DNA from: Geobacteraceae bacterium | Lineage (GTDB): Bacteria; Desulfobacterota; Desulfuromonadia; Geobacterales; Geobacteraceae | NCBI GenBank assembly: GCA_024281055.1 | Contig: JAMXLF010000099.1 | Location: forward strand, 1-64,000 | DNA: 64,000 bases | Direction: 5' to 3' | Shown: positions 8,062 to 15,302 of the stretch, piece by piece | Position numbering within the stretch: the first letter of the stretch is position 1 | Layout of the letters: each line of letters opens with the position of its first letter | Position numbers and translations under genes: made by a program | Notes under the pieces: generated by a model | What the model saw: only the letters and a program-made list of their open reading frames with translations | Database searches by the model: none | Told to the model about the DNA's origin: nothing

Positions 8062-8183
8062 ATGTGAAATATTCTCCTAATGGCACCAATAAAGAAAAAG
8101 AATATAAATAAGAATAACGCCAGATACTTACCGCGCAAACGCCACACAGGAAGATAAAACTTCTCTTTCTTTTCCTGAATCAT
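8058..8183 (-). CDS. 41-residue phage membrane protein
   Basis: A short frame, MIQEKKEKFYLPVWRLRGKY then a phenylalanine-rich helix LALFLFIFFFFIGAI and a basic end. It overlaps the upstream 46-residue coat-like gene and the downstream pIII-like gene by ATGA on both sides, so it is very likely translated. Inovirus blocks often hold tiny membrane proteins of the pVII/pIX kind here. Function not known. Confidence 0.7.
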   Translation of the reverse strand: MIQEKKEKFYLPVWRLRGKYLALFLFIFFFFIGAIRRIFHI

Positions 8184-8320
8184 CGTCCTGACCTCTTTGC
8201 ACCTTTTGTCACAAGGGTATATCCCAAACCAAGGACAGCAATGGGAGCGACATAGACAGCAAATAACACTAGATCATTGAAAAATTGCATGTAATCGAAA
8301 CCAGGCGGGACTTGAATCAT
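8180..8320 (-). CDS. 46-residue coat-like phage protein
   Basis: A short protein, MIQVPPGFDYMQFFNDLVLF followed by one membrane helix (AVYVAPIAVLGLGYTLV) and a basic end TKGAKRSGR. The amphipathic start, single helix and basic tail are those of inovirus coat proteins, and the end matches KKGAKRSAGAA of the 53-residue coat candidate at 9411-9572, so they may be paralogues. The ATG chosen shares a base with the stop of the upstream gene, and its stop overlaps the next ATG. The in-frame upstream ATG is less likely. Confidence 0.7.
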   Translation of the reverse strand: MIQVPPGFDYMQFFNDLVLFAVYVAPIAVLGLGYTLVTKGAKRSGR

Positions 8321-8913
8321 CACGAATACCTCATCTTTGAGACAATGACGAACATGGACGCGCACACAATGCCAATGACAAAGGATATAGGCCCAGAGGA
8401 ATTTTTATCATTGAGGTTAAGTTTGACGCCGGAAGAATAATTATTAAGAACACTGGTATTTTTATTCACTGCTACTGTGTTACTGGACATTGCTTTTTGT
8501 AATGTATTAGAGCCAACAGTTGTACCAACACCCAAAGGGACAAACCAAACGGTAACAGGAGGTAAAGGTGTACCAGTTGCAAAAACGACATATATACGAG
8601 AATTAAACGACATTTTAACGGTGCATGGATAGCTAGTGGGAACATCAGAATATAACACATTAAAATAAATTGAATTAACACCATCAAAATGTAAATACTG
8701 CAAGTCGTTATTCAATTCTGACAGCGAATTATAAACATGGTTAACTGGGTCAGTTAAATAAAGATAACCTTGTGTTGACTTATACTCTTTTGAATCATCA
8801 GCTATGACACAACTATTTTGTGCGAATGTATAACCTATATAAAAAGCATCGGCATCAATGCTAATAATCAAAGTTGACAGAAGGAATAAAATGATAAGAG
8901 ATGTTTTTTTCAT
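8320..8913 (-). CDS. Exported phage protein with C-terminal membrane anchor
   Basis: A 197-residue protein with a signal peptide (KKTSLIILFLLSTLIISIDA, cut near ADA/FYI) and a C-terminal helix (PISFVIGIVCASMFVIVSKM). The middle is beta-rich with two cysteines that may pair. It is AT-rich, like the pIII-like gene. The ATG is chosen because it overlaps the stop of the 39-residue gene upstream by ATGA. No family is recognised. Position next to coat genes suggests a minor coat or assembly role. Confidence 0.7.
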   Translation of the reverse strand: MKKTSLIILFLLSTLIISIDADAFYIGYTFAQNSCVIADDSKEYKSTQGYLYLTDPVNHVYNSLSELNNDLQYLHFDGVNSIYFNVLYSDVPTSYPCTVKMSFNSRIYVVFATGTPLPPVTVWFVPLGVGTTVGSNTLQKAMSSNTVAVNKNTSVLNNYSSGVKLNLNDKNSSGPISFVIGIVCASMFVIVSKMRYS

Positions 8914-9029
8914 GCACCACGACCGATTTTTGATAGAGCGGAGAAGAAGAAACTCACCAGAGTACCGGCCAGCCATGCGACCATTACCAGACCGGCACCG
9001 TAACCGAATTGTGCAATATCGAGTGTCAT
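8910..9029 (-). CDS. 39-residue phage membrane protein
   Basis: A short frame, MTLDIAQFGYGAGLVMVAWL then AGTLVSFFFSALSKIGRGA: an acidic start, one long membrane helix and a basic end, the typical pattern of minor or major coat proteins of inoviruses. GGGGG lies upstream of the ATG, and the stop overlaps the next gene by ATGA. Likely real. Confidence 0.7.
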   Translation of the reverse strand: MTLDIAQFGYGAGLVMVAWLAGTLVSFFFSALSKIGRGA

Positions 9030-9032
9030 CGA

Positions 9033-9362
9033 TTACCCCCCAATACCAGATTTTGCACGGGCAGAACGTTCTTTATCCTCGTCATATGCACTGTTACGTG
9101 GTTTATGATAATCACCATATCCGCTCGAAAGCTCCATACTGTCGTTACGATCATCCAGCCACGGGCCTTTCTTTGCAGAACGAGCAAAACCGGCCTCTTC
9201 ATCAGCCCCGCGCATCATGGCATATGTGACCAAACCGCCACCGGAGACAAGCAGGAGCACGGCAAAAATGCCGGTATACGTGGTAAAAAGGTCACCGAGC
9301 CAGCCGGAAACACCGCCAAGCGCCTGTTGAAATAAAGCGTTTATCATATCGTCCGGTTTCAT
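9033..9362 (-). CDS. Phage membrane protein with charged C-terminal tail
   Basis: A 109-residue protein: an amphipathic start (MKPDDMINALFQQALGGVSG), one membrane helix (TGIFAVLLLVSGGGLVTYAM) and a long charged, hydrophilic tail rich in Asp, Glu, Lys and Arg. No family is recognised. It is the first gene after the coat-gene terminator and is followed within 4 nt by the 39-residue gene, so it heads the minor-protein transcript. Start with weak SD. Confidence 0.65.
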   Translation of the reverse strand: MKPDDMINALFQQALGGVSGWLGDLFTTYTGIFAVLLLVSGGGLVTYAMMRGADEEAGFARSAKKGPWLDDRNDSMELSSGYGDYHKPRNSAYDEDKERSARAKSGIGG

Positions 9363-9373
9363 TTTTCACCGTG

Positions 9374-9398
9374 AAAAGGGGAGGGGTTACCCCCTCCC
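9374..9398 (-). terminator. Intrinsic terminator after the coat genes
   Basis: GGGAGGGG / CCCCTCCC stem (9379-9398) with a 4-nt loop, followed in the minus-strand sense by CTTTT. It lies just after the 53-residue coat gene. Filamentous phages place a strong terminator after gene VIII so that coat mRNA is abundant. Confidence 0.85.
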
Positions 9399-9410
9399 AG
9401 TTGATGTTAA

Positions 9411-9572
9411 TTAGGCAGCGCCAGCAGAGCGCTTTGCGCCCTTCTTGACGAGACGGAAGCCGATACCCAGAAGCATCAGGCCGATGCCGGCAAGGTACAG
9501 AGTACCCATGTTGCCGGTGAAGCTAGAAATGTCCACGGCAGCGAACAAATCGGAAACGGTAGTAGGCGTCAT
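9411..9572 (-). CDS. Coat protein candidate without leader (53 residues)
   Basis: A short frame, MTPTTVSDLFAAVDISSFTG, one membrane helix (MGTLYLAGIGLMLLGIGFRL) and a basic end KKGAKRSAGAA. This is the plan of filamentous phage coat proteins; the absence of a signal peptide is known in Pf3-type coats. AAAGGAGGA lies 8 nt before the ATG, one of the best ribosome sites in the phage, and a terminator follows. It and the leader-bearing protein at 9610-9810 compete for the role of major coat protein. Confidence 0.8.
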   Translation of the reverse strand: MTPTTVSDLFAAVDISSFTGNMGTLYLAGIGLMLLGIGFRLVKKGAKRSAGAA

Positions 9573-9609
9573 GATTGAAGTCCTCCTTTCTTAGATTTTT
9601 GCTTCACTT

Positions 9610-9810
9610 CTAACCGCGCCGCATGGCAGCAATTATCAGACCCGCCCCGAGGATTATCACCACTATTGTGATGACCGAGGTTACCGCCGTTGAAACGTCG
9701 CCCTGCATACCGGAGAACGTGCTGGCAGTGACAAGCGGCGTCCAGTCTGCCCAGGAGGATTGCACCCAGGCAAACAACGCGAGAAGAAAAACCGGAGCCC
9801 TGATTTTCAT
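9610..9810 (-). CDS. Major coat protein candidate with signal peptide (pVIII-like)
   Basis: A 66-residue precursor: signal peptide KIRAPVFLLALFAWVQSSWA, then a mature chain of about 45 residues starting DWTPLV, with one membrane helix (SVITIVVIILGAGLIIAAM) and the basic end RRG. Size and layout fit pVIII of inoviruses. It lies directly upstream of the 53-residue coat candidate and shares its terminator. Which of the two forms the tube of the virion cannot be told from sequence. Confidence 0.8.
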   Translation of the reverse strand: MKIRAPVFLLALFAWVQSSWADWTPLVTASTFSGMQGDVSTAVTSVITIVVIILGAGLIIAAMRRG

Positions 9811-9823
9811 ATTTACCCCCTTT

Positions 9824-10045
9824 CTACAGCCGCATGTACCGGTTCCACTCCTCGGAGTACATAGAAGGGTAGGACGGCCTGTTGAGATTCCGCGCTACCG
9901 TTGACCCTTGTGCGCACGCGGATAAGACGCACAGGAGAACGCCAAGAAAGGCCATCCGAATGAGGTAAGCACTCCATCCCATCGACAGAAAGACGATGAA
10001 GAAAGGGCAGAGGACAGAGAGCAGCAAAGAGAACAATATCAGCAT
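9824..10045 (-). CDS. Small phage membrane or lipoprotein-like protein
   Basis: A 73-residue frame with two hydrophobic stretches (residues 1-20 and 23-44). GGGGG lies 7 nt before the first ATG. An internal ATG at 9955 would give a short lipoprotein with a lipobox-like CVLSACAQG, followed by a hydrophilic tail. Both starts are possible; small lipoproteins of this kind are seen in phages that alter the cell surface, but function here is not known. It lies between the ssDNA-binding candidate and the coat genes. Confidence 0.6.
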   Translation of the reverse strand: MLILFSLLLSVLCPFFIVFLSMGWSAYLIRMAFLGVLLCVLSACAQGSTVARNLNRPSYPSMYSEEWNRYMRL

Positions 10046-10063
10046 GATAGAACCCCCGAAGGA

Positions 10064-10339
10064 TTACGCCGCTTTTTTCTCCCCAGGAGCTGCAGCGGCC
10101 ACCGCATCGACATGAGAGAAGACGAGCTTGGACAGACGGACACCGACGACGAGGGGAACGATTTTCCCGACGAGGGGCCGAGCAATGTCAAGCTTATCCT
10201 TTGCCACCTTGAGCCGGATGACCTCTTTCTGCTCAGCATCCTGATCGATGCACTCAAGCTGATAATACGGTTGTTTGTTGCCACTTTCGTCCTCAAACTC
10301 CCCCTGGAAAAGACCCACGACCATCGCTTTCAACTTCAT
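10064..10339 (-). CDS. Phage ssDNA-binding protein candidate (pV-like)
   Basis: A 91-residue, mainly beta-strand protein (KLKAMVVGLFQGEFEDESGN ... LVGKIVPLVVGVRLSKLVF). Size, fold pattern and place right after the replication gene fit the single-stranded DNA-binding pV protein of inoviruses, which coats new strands before packaging. A strong TAGGAGGTA precedes the ATG. No sequence motif proves it, since these proteins are very variable. Confidence 0.65.
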   Translation of the reverse strand: MKLKAMVVGLFQGEFEDESGNKQPYYQLECIDQDAEQKEVIRLKVAKDKLDIARPLVGKIVPLVVGVRLSKLVFSHVDAVAAAAPGEKKAA

Positions 10340-10362
10340 GTTGCCTACCTCCTATTGTTGTA

Positions 10363-11463
10363 TTAGAACGGCAGACGAGCGGAAGCCGCTACCGTATCGA
10401 AAATGTCAAACGTCTTATGTTTGTCCACGGCATCTAACATCATGAGATGACCCGCTTTATCCTTCCAGAACTTCCTTTCACGGGCAGGAGGAATATAGAC
10501 GCCATAATCAAAGACGATACCGCCGTTTTTCTTGACCTCATCGCTAATAGAATCGATAACCTCTTTATATTTGCGATTCTGGTTCACATCATCCTGCACG
10601 ACTTCCTCGAGCACAGGTCGCATGGCGTCCCTCAATCCTTTTGAAATGAAGTAACGGTTACCCTGAATCTCATACCCATCGCTTTCAGGCTTGCGCATGT
10701 ATTTGGACATGTAGCAGGCGGCGTGAAAGGCGTCCTTGAGACTCTTTATGTCAACGCTGTTAACAGCTTGACGCCATATCCGCGTGAGATATTTCACATC
10801 AACAAACTGATTCCAGAGAATATGAAAATGAATGTTGCCGGTTTGTGGCTGAACCTCTGCCACCCACAGATATTGAAGGTCTTTGTCCTTGCGAGAAACG
10901 TGATGAGAGATAGTATTAAGGAACCGCTTTAACTCTTCTTTGGCCCACACATGATCGACAGTTCGAAAGACTTCCCCAGTTTCCTCATTGACATACTGAC
11001 AGGTCAGCTTGCCAAGACGATCACAGACGCGAGGGGCAAAGGTCAGAGTGCAGAAATAGCGTAGCTCTGTATCCGTGTTTTGCACCGCACGACGGATTTT
11101 TGTTTTTGCCGATTTGGTCAAATGGGAAGTGACCAGAGCACCAGCCCGAGCCGCGAGACTCATCCGAGCATCCAGGCCCTTATGATACCGTCCGACTGTC
11201 AGCTCTCCGGAACGATACATTTTGAGGGACAAACAGGCTTTTTTCTGGGACTCGTTAAGTTTGTTGATGCGCTTAACGACAGGAACCAAAGCGGATTTAG
11301 TCTCACGGCGGGAAACTTCCTGACCATACTGCTTAACAATCAGATCACGTTGAGCTTCCAGGCTGCGTTTTCTTCCCGTGCGACGAAACCCGGATTGACG
11401 ACGAAAACCAGGAAACGCCTGAAAAGGAAACTCCTTGACAGTGACAAAGGGAGGTCTCAACAT
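10363..11463 (-). CDS. Rolling-circle replication initiator, HUH endonuclease
   Basis: A 366-residue replication protein that nicks the double-stranded phage DNA to start rolling-circle synthesis. The three HUH motifs are visible: YFCTLTFAP (motif 1, about residue 136), GNIHFHILWN (HUH, about residue 210) and CYMSKYMRK (motif 3, with two tyrosines and a lysine, about residue 250). The two-tyrosine type is usual in inovirus and microvirus replication proteins. The first 50 residues are basic. AAGGAAGG lies 7 nt before the ATG; the gene overlaps the upstream 92-residue frame by a few bases. Confidence 0.92.
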   Translation of the reverse strand: MLRPPFVTVKEFPFQAFPGFRRQSGFRRTGRKRSLEAQRDLIVKQYGQEVSRRETKSALVPVVKRINKLNESQKKACLSLKMYRSGELTVGRYHKGLDARMSLAARAGALVTSHLTKSAKTKIRRAVQNTDTELRYFCTLTFAPRVCDRLGKLTCQYVNEETGEVFRTVDHVWAKEELKRFLNTISHHVSRKDKDLQYLWVAEVQPQTGNIHFHILWNQFVDVKYLTRIWRQAVNSVDIKSLKDAFHAACYMSKYMRKPESDGYEIQGNRYFISKGLRDAMRPVLEEVVQDDVNQNRKYKEVIDSISDEVKKNGGIVFDYGVYIPPARERKFWKDKAGHLMMLDAVDKHKTFDIFDTVAASARLPF

Positions 11464-11735
11464 ACCGAGCCTTCCTTTGTCCGAGATTGCGAACTGATTA
11501 TAAACCCAAGAGGCGAAGCGCCCCCGGCCTCCGGCTTCGCCGGAGGGACGGGAACGCTTTTTCTCTGAGGGTGAATTGTTTTTACTGCAAAAGGGAACAT
11601 ACCTTGCTCAGAACGAGAAGGATACACATAGGAGGGTGAAGCAATCGCCCCGGCCGCAGCCTTTTGAGAAGTAGACGAATGAAGGGGCTTGTACGACATG
11701 CCATTACCGGGCGTGCCTTCATAACTATAAATCAC
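11457..11735 (-). CDS. Phage hypothetical protein with Zot-like first residues
   Basis: A 92-residue frame. The GTG at 11735 overlaps the stop of the split gene (GTGA), so it is the likely start and reads (M)IYSYEGTPGNGMSYKPLHSS. The first 15 residues copy the P-loop opening of Zot proteins, but the P-loop lysine is Met and no Walker B follows; the rest is low-complexity Ser/Ala/Pro. It may be the remnant of a second zot gene with an internal deletion, or a decoy of no ATPase function. It overlaps the start of the replication gene. Confidence 0.5.
   Translation of the reverse strand: MIYSYEGTPGNGMSYKPLHSSTSQKAAAGAIASPSYVYPSRSEQGMFPFAVKTIHPQRKSVPVPPAKPEAGGASPLGFIISSQSRTKEGSVC
11528..11546. 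repeat. Perfect GC-rich hairpin upstream of the phage replication gene
   Basis: CCTCCGGC-TTC-GCCGGAGG, an 8-bp perfect stem with a 3-nt loop inside the 92-residue frame, about 65 bp from the replication start codon. In ssDNA it would be very stable. Candidate origin or packaging hairpin; it could also just be coding sequence (PPAKPEAGG). Confidence 0.6.
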
Positions 11736-11940
11736 TGAGCACCTCCGCATGGACACGTGGGGAGATGCTCCAATGCAACAAACTTTACTTTGCGATGTTT
11801 TGTAAAATAACCACTGACATGACGTTGAGCATTTGAAAGGGCCGCATCCTCATCAACACCAGAGACAGCAATATGCCGAATACTGGAACCGTATTCAAAC
11901 CAGTACCAATAATGATGCTCAACTTGACATAATATATCTT
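11732..11940 (-). pseudogene. 3' piece of a phage gene split by integration
   Basis: An open frame reading LCQVEHHYWYWFEYGSSIRH ... LPTCPCGGAQ then TGA. Upstream it runs into the attachment core and then a TAA in host DNA, with no ATG, GTG or TTG. In the circular phage, joining to 4343-4369 adds MSHKKTQDI in frame and gives a complete 75-residue protein with a good ribosome site. Its stop overlaps the GTG of the next frame. The product ends in a CPC motif; no family is recognised. Here it is broken by the prophage state. Confidence 0.75.
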
Positions 11941-11949
11941 ATGGGACGT
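11922..11949. other. Right prophage attachment site, dif-like core
   Basis: An 11-bp arm ending CATAA, centre TATATC, and an 11-bp arm starting TTATG. The CATAA/TTATG arms are complementary here, as in dif. It shares ACATAATATATCTT with the left site. After excision the host site would read TACTTACATAA-TATATC-TTATGGGACGT, with a right arm that departs from the usual XerD arm after TTATG, so identity as dif is not proved. Confidence 0.7.
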
Positions 11950-11975
11950 TGCGCAGGAGTTTATGAAGGCACAGG

Positions 11976-12010
11976 CAGAAAAAGGGTCACAGTCTAAACT
12001 GTAACCCTTT
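11976..12010 (-). terminator. Intrinsic terminator after tRNA-Arg
   Basis: 12-bp stem with one mismatch (11981-11992 with 11999-12010), loop of 6, followed on the minus strand by TTTTTC. It lies just downstream of tRNA-Arg and just outside the prophage. Confidence 0.8.
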
Positions 12011-12017
12011 CTATTAG

Positions 12018-12094
12018 TGGCGTCCCCGAGACGATTCGAACGTCCGGCCCCTTCCTTAGGAGGGAAGTGCTCTATCCTGCTGAGCTACGGGGAC
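12018..12094 (-). tRNA. tRNA-Arg (anticodon CCT)
   Basis: 77 nt folding into a full cloverleaf: acceptor GTCCCCG/CGGGGAC, D arm GCTC/GAGC, anticodon stem CTTCC/GGAAG with loop CTCCTAA, T arm GGACG-TTCGAAT-CGTCT, and encoded CCA. The anticodon reads AGG codons, rare in this GC-rich genome. The prophage is integrated about 70 bp away but does not use the tRNA as its site. Confidence 0.97.
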
Positions 12095-12191
12095 ACAAAC
12101 AGATGTTATTTATACATTACGTTGCTCGATCCTGCAAGCCTTTTCCCGTGGCCACTCTAGCCTCCGGACAAAGGCTTGTTGCAAGAAAACC

Positions 12192-12707
12192 TTAAAACTT
12201 GAGCAGAGAATAGACCTTTCCAATCGGTAATTTCTTCCTCCCATCAAGAAATTCCAGTTCGGCCATGAAGCAACACTCAACAAGCTCGCCCCCCATAGTG
12301 TTAACCATGTCGACGACGGCAGCCATAGTGCCGCCGGTTGCCAGCAGGTCGTCGGCGATCAACACTCGCTCTCCCTTTTTGATGGAATCGGTATGAACTT
12401 CTAGGGTGTCTGTACCATACTCCAAGTCATAACTTTTTTTGAAGGTCTTTGCAGGAAGTTTTCCCGGTTTTCTGACAAGGACAATACCGGCGCCCAGCTT
12501 ATACGCCAAGGCGGCTCCTATGATAAATCCCCGGGCCTCGACGCCAACCACCTTATCAATCTTTTCTCCTACGTAGCGGTGCGATAACAGGTCTACCATC
12601 CGCTGGTATGACTTGGCATCAGCCAACAGCGTAGTTATGTCTTTGAAAATAATGCCCTTTTTAGGAAAATCAGGGATATCCCGGATGATACTTTTCAATT
12701 CTTCCAT
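12192..12707 (-). CDS. apt: Adenine phosphoribosyltransferase
   Basis: Salvages adenine to AMP with phosphoribosyl pyrophosphate. The 171-residue protein has the PRPP-binding loop [16 protein letters not shown] near residue 117 and the family's [18 protein letters not shown] near the N-terminus. The start is the ATG after AGGAGGAG with 7-nt spacing. Length matches bacterial Apt. It follows rpoS by about 30 nt on the same strand and may be read from the surE-pcm-rpoS transcript. Confidence 0.96.
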   Translation of the reverse strand: MEELKSIIRDIPDFPKKGIIFKDITTLLADAKSYQRMVDLLSHRYVGEKIDKVVGVEARGFIIGAALAYKLGAGIVLVRKPGKLPAKTFKKSYDLEYGTDTLEVHTDSIKKGERVLIADDLLATGGTMAAVVDMVNTMGGELVECCFMAELEFLDGRKKLPIGKVYSLLKF

Positions 12708-12735
12708 CAATACTCCTCCTAAGATACAAAAAAGT

Positions 12736-13707
12736 TCACTTTCGAACCGGCACTTGTGAATCGACTATTTTCTTTAGTTTTTCCAAAGACTTTGCCTCTA
12801 TTTGCCGGATACGCTCACGCGTCACGCCAAAACTGCGACCGATAGTGTCCAGAGTCTGCGGCTCTTCGTCGTTAAGTCCGAAACGAAGAGTCAGAATCTT
12901 TTTCTCACTGTCCGAAAGCGTTTCAAACCATGCGGACACCAACTCGTATCTATTGATTTCCTCAAGTAATTCCGCAGGTGAAACAGTCGATGTGTCTTCT
13001 ATCGTGTCAAGGAGGAAATAATCATTGTTTTCTCCCATTGGCCTTTCGATGGAAAACGTTTTCTTCAGAAGGATCATGAGCTTGCGAACATAAGAGGGAT
13101 TAACGTTCATTTCAGACGCCACTTCTTTTACCGATGGCTCACGGTTCAGCTTCTGTACCAGTTCCCGAGTTATTCGCAACATTTTGTTTATGTCGTCCGA
13201 AACATGTACTGGAAGACGTATGGTCCTAGACTGATTTACCAAAGCACGTTCTATGGATTGGCGTATCCACCATGTTGCATATGTTGAAAATCGACACTCT
13301 TTGGAGAGTTTAAAGCGTTCAACCGCTTTAATGAGCCCCATATTCCCCTCTTCAATGAGATCAAGGAACGGTAGGCCTCGATTGATGTAGCGTTTGGCAA
13401 TCTTGACCACCAGCCTTAGGTTTGATTCGATCATTTTGTCCCGTGCCGACTTCTCACCCGCGGCAATCCGGTTCGCCAAATCTTTCTCCTCGTCAGCAGT
13501 CAGAAGCTTGGTTCTCTGAATTTCGCGCAGGTAGAGCTTTATAGCATCATCATAATGCTCCGAATCTGGAACTATTATTTCTTCCTCTACCTCTTCTTCC
13601 TCCACCTCCTCAAGCTGGAGAGCATCAGGTTCAGACTCCAGAAATCCGTCGATTGAACCGCTTTGCTCGTCTTGGGAGAACTCATCGATAGTGTTATCGC
13701 TAAACAT
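12736..13707 (-). CDS. rpoS: RNA polymerase sigma factor RpoS
   Basis: Stationary-phase and stress sigma factor of the sigma-70 family. Region 1.2 begins [20 protein letters not shown] (about residue 54), region 2 includes [20 protein letters not shown] and [20 protein letters not shown], region 3 follows, and region 4 has [20 protein letters not shown] near the end. The acidic 45-residue N-terminus is as in Geobacter RpoS. The 323-residue size and the surE-pcm-rpoS order point to RpoS and not the main sigma factor. In Geobacter it supports survival and Fe(III)-related growth. Confidence 0.95.
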   Translation of the reverse strand: MFSDNTIDEFSQDEQSGSIDGFLESEPDALQLEEVEEEEVEEEIIVPDSEHYDDAIKLYLREIQRTKLLTADEEKDLANRIAAGEKSARDKMIESNLRLVVKIAKRYINRGLPFLDLIEEGNMGLIKAVERFKLSKECRFSTYATWWIRQSIERALVNQSRTIRLPVHVSDDINKMLRITRELVQKLNREPSVKEVASEMNVNPSYVRKLMILLKKTFSIERPMGENNDYFLLDTIEDTSTVSPAELLEEINRYELVSAWFETLSDSEKKILTLRFGLNDEEPQTLDTIGRSFGVTRERIRQIEAKSLEKLKKIVDSQVPVRK

Positions 13708-13773
13708 GTAAAACTCCTTGACAACTAACCTTGCTCTAAGATCAAGTCACTGCAGGACGTCATTTAACTCAGG

Positions 13774-14424
13774 TCAGATTTCGTCGCTCCAGCCACAGCT
13801 ACCCAGAAGCTTTACAAACCGGCATTCAATCGATTTTTCACGGGTAATCGAACCGTCCGCTCCCTTAACTATCTTGACCATTATCTGATTGTGCTGCGTC
13901 CCAATCGGTATGACCAACTTTCCGCCAGGTCTCAACTGCCCGATCAGGGGTTCAGGGACTTCTGGAGCACCTGCTGTTACCAAGATGGCATCAAACGGGG
14001 CTTCGGATTCCCAGCCTTCAGAACCGTCCCCAATTTTCATATTTACATTCAAGAGACCGAGGCTATCCAGTGCCTTGCGTGCGCGCATGGCCAGGGGACG
14101 GATTCGTTCAACGGTGTAAACTCTATTGGCGAGGATGGCAAGTATTGCTGCCTGATAACCAGACCCAGTACCGATTTCCAGCACTTTTTCAACGCCGGTA
14201 AGTTGCAACAATTCACTCATCAGGGCAACAATATATGGTTGGGAAATTGTCTGCCTGTCGCCAATGGGAAGGGAGGAATCGCTGTATGCCTGAGCTGACA
14301 TCGCCTCCTCGACAAAAATGTGTCGAGGTACTTTTTGCATCGCCTCAATAACTCGGCGGTCGGTTACCCCCCTCCCGACAATTTGGGAATCGATCATCCG
14401 CCTTCTTGCGATATCAAAATTCAT
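13774..14424 (-). CDS. pcm: Protein-L-isoaspartate O-methyltransferase
   Basis: Repairs damaged isoaspartyl residues in proteins using S-adenosylmethionine. The 216-residue protein has the N-terminal [19 protein letters not shown], the substrate motif near [20 protein letters not shown], and SAM motif [17 protein letters not shown] near residue 80. Length is normal. It lies between surE and rpoS, the common bacterial order, and all three serve stationary-phase survival. Confidence 0.96.
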   Translation of the reverse strand: MNFDIARRRMIDSQIVGRGVTDRRVIEAMQKVPRHIFVEEAMSAQAYSDSSLPIGDRQTISQPYIVALMSELLQLTGVEKVLEIGTGSGYQAAILAILANRVYTVERIRPLAMRARKALDSLGLLNVNMKIGDGSEGWESEAPFDAILVTAGAPEVPEPLIGQLRPGGKLVIPIGTQHNQIMVKIVKGADGSITREKSIECRFVKLLGSCGWSDEI

Positions 14425-14483
14425 CTAGGCCTCATCATCCTTCCATGAAGGTATATAGCAAAAGCGACTCTGAAAGTCCAGTA

Positions 14484-15230
14484 TTAGGTCAAATTCCAGC
14501 TGTTGAGCTGGGCAAAGGAATTATAGTTGGTGAGGTCGGTATGAAGAGGAGTCACCGAGATGTGCCCTCGGGATACGGCGGCAAAATCGCTTCCCTCAAT
14601 AGCGAGAAAATTCAGATCAGCTGTACCAATCCAGTAGTAATCACGTCCACGCGGGTCTACCTTATTTACGATCGTTCCCTCGTAAACCCTCTTACCCTGC
14701 CTGGTAATAAGAGCTGAGCGAAGAGAACCCTCTGGCAAGTCAGGAACGTTCACATTCAGAAAAGTATCAACGGGAAGGCCTTGTGTGACGATCATGCTGG
14801 CAAGTTTTACTGCAAAAGAGGCGGCTGCCGGATAATTGGCCCCTTCACCCCCGGTCACAAGAGAGACGGCAAATGCAGGGATCCCCATCAGTGTAGCTTC
14901 CATGGCGGCGGAAACCGTCCCGGAATAGGTAATATCATCTCCCAGATTCCCTCCCCTGTTAATTCCGGAAATAACGATGTCTGGTTTAAAGGGGAGAAGG
15001 CAGTGGATGCCAAGGTTAACACAATCCGTTGGAGTACCATCAACGGCGAATACGTTCAGAGCAACGTTTGCCGCCCGAAGTGGATGATGAAGAGTAAGAG
15101 CGTGTCCAACGGCACTTCGCTCCCTATCGGGCGCGACAACAAAAGTTTCACCAAGTTCACTGAGAGCCTCTGCAAGAAATTTTATTCCCGGAGCGTGTAT
15201 CCCGTCGTCATTGGTAACCAGAATTTTCAT
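14484..15230 (-). CDS. surE: 5'/3'-nucleotidase SurE
   Basis: Metal-dependent nucleoside monophosphatase that also acts on short polyphosphate. The start is the ATG of MKILVTNDDGIHAPGI; an in-frame ATG 5 codons earlier is less likely. Metal-site residues are DD in TNDDG, the Ser in DRERSAVGHALTL, and Asn in VISGINRGGNLGDDITYSGT. It has 248 residues, as usual for the family. First gene of the surE-pcm-rpoS group, about 60 bp from pcm. Confidence 0.95.
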   Translation of the reverse strand: MKILVTNDDGIHAPGIKFLAEALSELGETFVVAPDRERSAVGHALTLHHPLRAANVALNVFAVDGTPTDCVNLGIHCLLPFKPDIVISGINRGGNLGDDITYSGTVSAAMEATLMGIPAFAVSLVTGGEGANYPAAASFAVKLASMIVTQGLPVDTFLNVNVPDLPEGSLRSALITRQGKRVYEGTIVNKVDPRGRDYYWIGTADLNFLAIEGSDFAAVSRGHISVTPLHTDLTNYNSFAQLNSWNLT

Positions 15231-15302
15231 TTTGAATCCTTCCAACAGTATCTACCGTTAAGTAATCATGACATATATGTTGTCCGGCAAGGACAACTGC
15301 CA

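Larger units (their letters stand above)
4337..11940. mobile_element. Integrated filamentous phage (inovirus) prophage, about 7.6 kb
   Basis: The block has the inovirus module order, mostly on the minus strand: replication protein (10363-11463), ssDNA-binding candidate, coat and minor coat proteins, pIII-like adsorption protein, DUF2523/pVI-like protein and Zot ATPase (5351-6373). A divergent plus-strand pair carries an XRE repressor and a membrane protein. It is flanked by a 14-bp direct repeat of dif-like sequence. No integrase, transposase or resolvase is present, which fits phages that use host XerCD. Base composition is more AT-rich than the flanking genes. Joining the two ends restores a split open frame (see 11732-11940), which supports these exact borders. 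Confidence 0.9.

Noticed and set aside
12018-12094. tRNA-Arg as the phage integration site
   Set aside because: The repeat that flanks the phage (11927-11940) lies outside the tRNA and no tRNA 3' end is copied at the left border.
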